24,485 nt of DNA from CAYPOY01 sp964412395 (lineage in GTDB: Bacteria; Chloroflexota; Anaerolineae; B4-G1): assembly GCA_964412395.1 (NCBI GenBank), contig CAYPOY010000034.1, positions 1 through 24,485 of the forward strand, given 5' to 3'. Positions within the stretch are counted from its first letter, which is position 1. The number at the start of each line of letters is the position of its first letter. Shown here piece by piece: positions 21,191 to 24,485 of the stretch. The notes under the pieces were generated by a model that was not told the DNA's origin, searched no databases, and saw nothing but the letters and a program-made list of their open reading frames with translations. The position numbers and the translations under genes were made by a program.

Positions 21191-21607
21191 TTAGCCCAGG
21201 AAGCCCAGGGTGTGGGCGACAAAGCTCTCAAAGTCGCCCAGTTCCGAACGTAGGCTCTCATGAATCATGGCGTCGTCCACGTCCCAGTAGACGTGCACCA
21301 ACAGGTTGCGCAGCCCAGCCAGTGATCGCATCGTGGTAGTTATGTCATCTGGTAGGATGCCTGCCTCGTTCAGAACACTGAAGGTGTCTTTGTAATCGTG
21401 GGGCGCTCGCAGCCCTTCGGACGCGATCAGGTGACCGGCAATGTCCAGGCAGGCCTCGATAGCCACCGTCAGATAGTATCGTGCACTGCCGATAGCGTGT
21501 GGGTCCGCCAGAAACTCGGCTTTCGTCAGAGAGGCGAGGTCGTGCAAGTACGCCACATACTGGCGTAGGTGCCGGATTAGTCCTTCAACTTTGTCTCGGT
21601 CTACCAT
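21191..21607 (-). CDS. hepT: HepT-like toxin ribonuclease (HEPN domain)
   Basis: A 138-residue all-helical HEPN protein of the DUF86/HepT family. The active-site motif RX4HXY is intact: R100-NLLV-H105-V-Y107, close to the C-terminus. HepT toxins cleave RNA as dimers and are silenced by their partner MntA, which adds AMP units to a tyrosine in this motif; Y107 would be the target. The gene begins at ATG 21607 and overlaps the end of mntA by 23 bp, as expected for this type VII pair. An in-frame ATG at 21625 is less likely. It is transcribed from the mntA promoter, opposite in direction to the envelope cluster around it. Confidence 0.88.
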   Translation of the reverse strand: MVDRDKVEGLIRHLRQYVAYLHDLASLTKAEFLADPHAIGSARYYLTVAIEACLDIAGHLIASEGLRAPHDYKDTFSVLNEAGILPDDITTTMRSLAGLRNLLVHVYWDVDDAMIHESLRSELGDFESFVAHTLGFLG

Positions 21608-22043
21608 AGAGCAGCCCTCGCTCACGCACGTTTTTTAGAAAAGCGGCTTGTAGTCGCCGGTGGAAGGGGAGATAGTCGAAATACTCGTCGCGCGTGCGTG
21701 TCTCGAATTCGATCTGTCGTGCTCTGTCGTGGGCATAGAGAAGAACTCCTTCGCACGCCACGCGGCCTCGGAAAACCAGCGGGGCGTCGTTGATAACACG
21801 CACGTCAGCTTCTGTGATGCCAGTCTGTCTGTACAGCTCGGCGCTTACGTCCAGCATCAAGCGCAGTCGCTGGTGAGGGGATGTCTCCTCGCCGCACACG
21901 ATTGCAATGTCCACGTCGCTGGAGGATGTCGCCTCTCCACGCGCTGCAGAGCCGTGAAGGTAGGCCAATTGTATTGGCAGGCCGCTCACTATCTGGGGCA
22001 GGCATTGCCGCAAAGTATCAACCAGGTTATCGGGAGTATTCAT
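21585..22043 (-). CDS. mntA: MntA-like minimal nucleotidyltransferase antitoxin
   Basis: A 152-residue protein of the minimal nucleotidyltransferase family. GSAARGEATSSSDVDIAIV contains the full GSX10DXD motif (G31-S32, D43, D45), and ADVRVI (D80) can supply the third metal-binding Asp, so it looks active. It would AMPylate the HepT toxin. The start ATG at 22043 follows AGGAG at 7 nt. It is the first gene of the pair, with a consensus promoter 80-100 bp upstream. Having antitoxin first and toxin second with overlap is the usual order. Confidence 0.9.
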   Translation of the reverse strand: MNTPDNLVDTLRQCLPQIVSGLPIQLAYLHGSAARGEATSSSDVDIAIVCGEETSPHQRLRLMLDVSAELYRQTGITEADVRVINDAPLVFRGRVACEGVLLYAHDRARQIEFETRTRDEYFDYLPFHRRLQAAFLKNVRERGLLYGRPRQS

Positions 22044-22119
22044 TGTATTCTCCTGACGACATTAACCCACAATCACTTGTTCTGCCATGTTCGCCTCGCA
22101 CGTGGATGTATTGGCTGAG

Positions 22120-22148
22120 ATTATAACATGGCCAGAACCTTGTTGCAA
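22120..22148 (-). promoter_or_regulatory. Promoter for mntA-hepT
   Basis: On the minus strand TTGCAA (22148-22143) and a perfect TATAAT (22125-22120) are 17 bp apart, giving a start near 22113. Confidence 0.78.
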
Positions 22149-22176
22149 ACAAGCGATGTGCTGATGAAAAGCGACA

Positions 22177-22296
22177 TTGGCCCTGCGGCAGACGTTGATC
22201 GGCCCGCTGACAGGGCAGATTTCCCTTGACCTGGCGGGGGTGACGGTGATCGTCCTGTGGCTGGTGGGGCGCAAGATGGATTGGCGGCAGAACTAA
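22177..22296 (+). pseudogene. C-terminal stump of a membrane protein gene
   Basis: Reading from TTG 22177 to TAA 22294-22296 gives a 39-residue tail with one hydrophobic segment (SLDLAGVTVIVLWLVG) and a basic end (RKMDWRQN), a form common at the C-terminus of ABC-2 permeases and other polytopic proteins. Two in-frame stops (22162-22167) lie directly upstream. There is no ribosome binding site, and the mntA promoter comes next. Codon use looks like that of real genes. It is probably the end of a gene cut off when the hepT-mntA module arrived. The nudix gene follows 18 bp later. Confidence 0.4.
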
Positions 22297-22314
22297 CAGA
22301 GGGGAGAGGAGAGA

Positions 22315-22755
22315 ATGGAGGAGGGAGAGGGGAGAGGGGAGGATATTGTACGGTACATCGCTGCGGGCGGTGTTGTCGTGCACGACGGGCGCGTGCTGGT
22401 GCTGCGCCGTCCCAGCCGGGGCGAGGTGCGGCTGCCCAAGGGTCACGTCGAGCCGGGGGAGGAGGTACAGGCGGCGGCGCTGCGCGAGACCCGCGAGGAG
22501 AGCGGCTACACCAATCTGGCGTTGAGCGCCGACCTGGGCACGCAGGTGGTCGAATTTGACCACGAGGGGCGGCACGTCGTGCGTACCGAGCGCTACTTCC
22601 TGATGACGCTGGTGGACGACCCGGATTCGCCTGCCGGCGGGGAAGAGCAATTCGAGCCCATCTGGCTCAGTTGGGACGAAGCGCTGGCGACGTTGACCTT
22701 CGAGGCCGAGCGGGAGTGGGTGCGGCGGGCAAGAGAGATAGCCAATGTTAAGTGA
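22315..22755 (+). CDS. NUDIX hydrolase
   Basis: A 146-residue NUDIX protein. The Nudix box is complete (residues 43-65): GHVEPGEE, VQAAAL, RETREESGY, matching GX5EX7REUXEEXGU. The N-terminal VRYIAAGGVVVHDGRVLVL and RLPKGHVEPGEE resemble the Ap4A/NDP-sugar-type subgroup that ends in a trailing tyrosine motif. It hydrolyses a nucleoside diphosphate linked to some group X; the substrate cannot be named. The ATG at 22315 follows a purine-rich AGGGGAGAGGAGAGA; the first ten codons are also purine-rich, so a start further in is possible. Confidence 0.93.
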   Translation: MEEGEGRGEDIVRYIAAGGVVVHDGRVLVLRRPSRGEVRLPKGHVEPGEEVQAAALRETREESGYTNLALSADLGTQVVEFDHEGRHVVRTERYFLMTLVDDPDSPAGGEEQFEPIWLSWDEALATLTFEAEREWVRRAREIANVK

Positions 22756-22774
22756 CGAATGACGAATGACGAAT
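22754..22774. repeat. Heptamer GACGAAT x3 at the nudix stop
   Basis: Three exact copies of GACGAAT begin within the nudix TGA stop codon (22753-22755). Confidence 0.7.
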
Positions 22775-22788
22775 GAGAAGACGAGGGG

Positions 22789-22923
22789 CAAATGGGGTTT
22801 GGGCGGGGGTTCAGCAGCGAACATAACGATAACCTCCGCCTGACCGGTAGGAATCTCCTCCGGGACGCGGATGGTCAGTGTGCGTTCGGGCGTAACTGCG
22901 GTTGTGAGCGTGACAACGCGCAC
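22789..22923 (-). pseudogene. Broken antitoxin-like gene (N-terminal part)
   Basis: From GTG 22923, preceded by GAGAGGG at 7 nt, the minus strand encodes MRVVTLTTAVTPERTLTIRV, then PEEIPTGQAEVIVMF. The pattern of a beta-strand followed by PEEIPTGQAEV resembles small antitoxin-like proteins that accompany PIN-domain toxins. After about 45 codons the frame runs into the nudix-end heptamers and antisense of nudix, so the C-terminal part is missing. No toxin gene is adjacent. Confidence 0.4.
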
Positions 22924-23020
22924 ATTTGTACCCTCTCCAACGCATGCTGCGCAACCTGGAAACGGAGGAATTCACCAGCTTCATCTGAGGCAGTCCATCC
23001 ACCTGCCCACTTGCAAACTC

Positions 23021-23100
23021 GCTAATTCGCTAATTCGCTGATTCGCTAATTCGCCGATTCGCTCATTCGCTCATTCGCTCATTCGCTCATTCGCTGATTC
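23021..23100. repeat. Octamer tandem array, 10 copies of GCTNATTC, before moxR
   Basis: Ten contiguous 8-bp units (GCTAATTC, GCTGATTC, GCCGATTC, GCTCATTC) fill exactly 80 bp, ending 14 bp before the moxR ATG. It is followed by GCTTGAGGTG, which holds the ribosome binding site. Four neighbouring units are identical, which suggests recent slippage. Confidence 0.9.
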
Positions 23101-23114
23101 GCTTGAGGTGACCT

Positions 23115-24092
23115 ATGCTCGAACTCTCTCCCACCCAATTCCGTCAAACCGCCACCCGCATCGAGGCCGAGATCGGCAAATACATCGTCGGCCAGCGGGA
23201 AGTGATCCGCCACACGCTCATCTGTCTCATCGCGGGGGGACACGCGCTGTTGGAGGGTGTGCCTGGCCTGGGCAAGACCATGCTGGTGCGCACGCTGGCG
23301 CGGGTGCTTGACCTCAAATTCGCACGCATCCAGTTCACTCCCGACCTGATGCCGGCCGACATCATCGGTACCGACATCCTGGAGGAGGCAGAGGATGGGC
23401 GGCGTGAATTCCGCTTCCAGCCGGGGCCGGTGTTCACCAACCTGCTTCTGGCCGACGAGATCAACCGCGCCACCCCCAAGACCCAGAGTGCGCTCCTGGA
23501 AGCGATGCAGGAGCGCACTGTCACCGTCGCCAACCGCTCTTACCCGCTGGAGCCTCCCTTCCTGGTGCTGGCGACGCAGAATCCCATCGAGATGGAGGGT
23601 ACCTATCCGTTGCCGGAGGCCCAAGTGGACCGCTTTCTGTTCAAGGTCAACGTCGAGTACCCCTCCTCGCAAGAACTGGTGGAGATCCTGAACCGCACCA
23701 CGGGTGACGTAGAGCCAGAGGTCGGGGTCGTGGCCGATGGAGCGACCGTGCTGGCAATGGGGACGCTGGCGCGACAGGTGCCTGTCGCCTCGCCCGTGGC
23801 CGATTACGCCGCCCGTCTTATCATCGCCACCCACCCCGAAAGCGACGCAGCCCCGGAGATGGTGCGGAGGTACGTGCGTTACGGCTCCAGCCCCCGTGGC
23901 GCGCAGGCACTCATCCTGGGCAGCAAGGTGATGGCGCTCCTGGCCGGCCGGTACAACGTCGCCTTTGCCGACCTGCGGGCGGTCGCGCCGGCCGCGCTGC
24001 GCCACCGCATCCTGCTCAACTTCGAGGGCCAGGCGGAGGGGGTGAGCACTGATGAGGTCGTAGGGGAGGTGGTGGGGGCGGTAGAAGAGTAG
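23115..24092 (+). CDS. MoxR family AAA+ ATPase
   Basis: A 325-residue AAA+ ATPase of the MoxR group. Walker A is GVPGLGKT (48-55), Walker B LLLADEINRA with D113-E114, sensor-1 VLATQNPIEMEGTYPLPEAQ, and the DRFLFK region carries the arginine finger. MoxR proteins act as chaperones that load or remodel metal- or vWA-containing partners; DUF58 and vWA genes usually follow directly. Here the expected DUF58 partner is not seen: only a gene fragment and tandem repeats follow. The ribosome binding site GAGGTG is 5 nt from the ATG. It shares direction with the envelope cluster but is separated from it by the hepT-mntA insertion. Confidence 0.95.
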   Translation: MLELSPTQFRQTATRIEAEIGKYIVGQREVIRHTLICLIAGGHALLEGVPGLGKTMLVRTLARVLDLKFARIQFTPDLMPADIIGTDILEEAEDGRREFRFQPGPVFTNLLLADEINRATPKTQSALLEAMQERTVTVANRSYPLEPPFLVLATQNPIEMEGTYPLPEAQVDRFLFKVNVEYPSSQELVEILNRTTGDVEPEVGVVADGATVLAMGTLARQVPVASPVADYAARLIIATHPESDAAPEMVRRYVRYGSSPRGAQALILGSKVMALLAGRYNVAFADLRAVAPAALRHRILLNFEGQAEGVSTDEVVGEVVGAVEE

Positions 24093-24248
24093 CGCCATCT
24101 TACGCGGCTGCAAAAGCGCCGCCATCGCCTCCCGGATGCGTTGGTCGGCGGCGTCAAGGGCCCCATCCGTCAGGCGGGTGAGCGGCGCCGCACAGAGGGC
24201 TGTTTTATAGAGTGGCTGACCGGCACGAATCGCGATCCGGCCGGTCAA
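24093..24248 (-). pseudogene. Possible gene fragment with coding-like codon use
   Basis: On the minus strand 24248-24093 reads without a stop, with codon use like real genes (GC-rich third positions, sense bias), giving LTGRIAIRAGQPLYKTAL, then DAADQRIREAMAALL and QPRKMALL. The frame continues into moxR antisense and, upstream, into the tandem repeat. I do not recognise the protein. It may be a gene remnant between moxR and the repeat array, or chance. Confidence 0.22.
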
Positions 24249-24273
24249 GTGCAGCTTCGGCGAACTAACACTC

Positions 24274-24485
24274 AGGCTGATGGGCGAAGGTCTCCCGACC
24301 GAGCCCTTTACGCCTCGGTCTGAGACCTTCGGCGAACGAGATCAGAAGGCTGATGGGCAAAGGTCTCCCGACCGAGCCCTTTACGCCTCGGTCTGAGACC
24401 TTCGGCGAACGAGGTCTGAGACCTTCGGCGAACGAGATCAGAAGGCTGATGGGCGAAGGTCTCCCGACCAAGCCCTTTACGCCTC
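24274..24485. repeat. Hairpin-forming tandem repeat array, continues past window end
   Basis: Units starting AGGCTGATGGGC occur at 24274, 24347 and 24443. The first period is 73 bp. The second is 96 bp because a 23-bp segment (24391-24413) is duplicated at 24414-24436. Each unit carries CGAAGGTCTC and GAGACCTTCG (10-bp arms) around GACCGAG/CTCGGTC (7-bp arms) with a 10-nt loop. There are no unique spacers, so it is not a CRISPR array. The third unit is cut by the window end. Confidence 0.9.

Noticed and set aside
19300..21261. 653-codon minus-strand frame opposite the coiled-coil gene
   Set aside because: Low-complexity Q/R/H-rich text with no start signal; the plus strand has transmembrane segments and coiled-coil pattern.
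22027..22923. 298-codon minus-strand frame across nudix and the mntA promoter
   Set aside because: Only its first 45 codons look like a protein; the rest is antisense to nudix. Reported as a short remnant instead.
23021..23100. CRISPR-like or iteron origin array
   Set aside because: The unit is 8 bp with no spacers, and there is no replication initiator gene or DnaA-box cluster nearby.
24274..24485. CRISPR array
   Set aside because: Repeats are directly tandem with no unique spacers, and no cas gene is seen.

Overview
The window looks like a chromosomal segment of a GC-rich (about 58-60% by eye) environmental bacterium. It most resembles Chloroflexota of the Anaerolineae type. The pointers are a SurA/PpiC-like foldase with a Thr-Pro linker, an RsmD with the APPQ variant motif, a cluster of ABC transporter, gatase-like protein and MoxR genes, and many palindromic and short-tandem-repeat spacers. 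This placement is inference from gene content; no rRNA or other decisive marker is present.

Region 1 (1-1.8 kb, minus strand) is a fatty-acid or acyl-CoA oxidation operon. It holds an acyl-CoA dehydrogenase, a four-helix-bundle (S23/IVP-type) protein coupled by a TAATG overlap, and the first 17 codons of etfB, cut by the window edge. Its promoter is visible at 1788-1815. The spacer at 1.8-2.3 kb holds a palindromic repeat and, directly next to it, a 151-bp MITE-like element with 17-bp perfect terminal inverted repeats and a 5-bp target duplication.

Region 2 (2.2-7.2 kb, plus strand) is housekeeping: a Roadblock/LC7 protein behind a near-consensus promoter, pyrG behind a strong leader hairpin, then rpsF-ssb-rpsR and a membrane-anchored foldase ending at a clear terminator. 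Region 3 (7.2-11 kb) has the bifunctional (p)ppGpp enzyme Rel on the minus strand, divergent from rsmD. rsmD overlaps tail-to-tail with a P-loop ATPase gene. A second, 79-bp MITE-like element (8-9-bp duplication) sits upstream of that ATPase.

Region 4 (11.1-14.5 kb, minus) has a Tat-exported L,D-transpeptidase and a large polytopic GT39/PMT-like membrane protein. Region 5 (14.9-24.1 kb, plus) is a putative cell-envelope cluster: a secreted gatase-like/beta-rich membrane protein, an ABC-2 ATPase and permease, a membrane-anchored coiled-coil protein (DUF4175-like) and a MoxR AAA+ ATPase. It is interrupted at 21.2-23.0 kb by a minus-strand HepT-MntA toxin-antitoxin pair, the stump of a membrane protein, a NUDIX hydrolase and a broken antitoxin-like gene. 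The window ends in a hairpin-forming tandem repeat array that continues past the edge.

A pattern across the whole window is that at least eight spacers carry degenerate 7-bp or 8-bp tandem repeats, several starting within a few bases of a stop codon, and one appears to supply the -35 box of rsmD. In-gene palindromes are also present in rsmD and in the coiled-coil gene.
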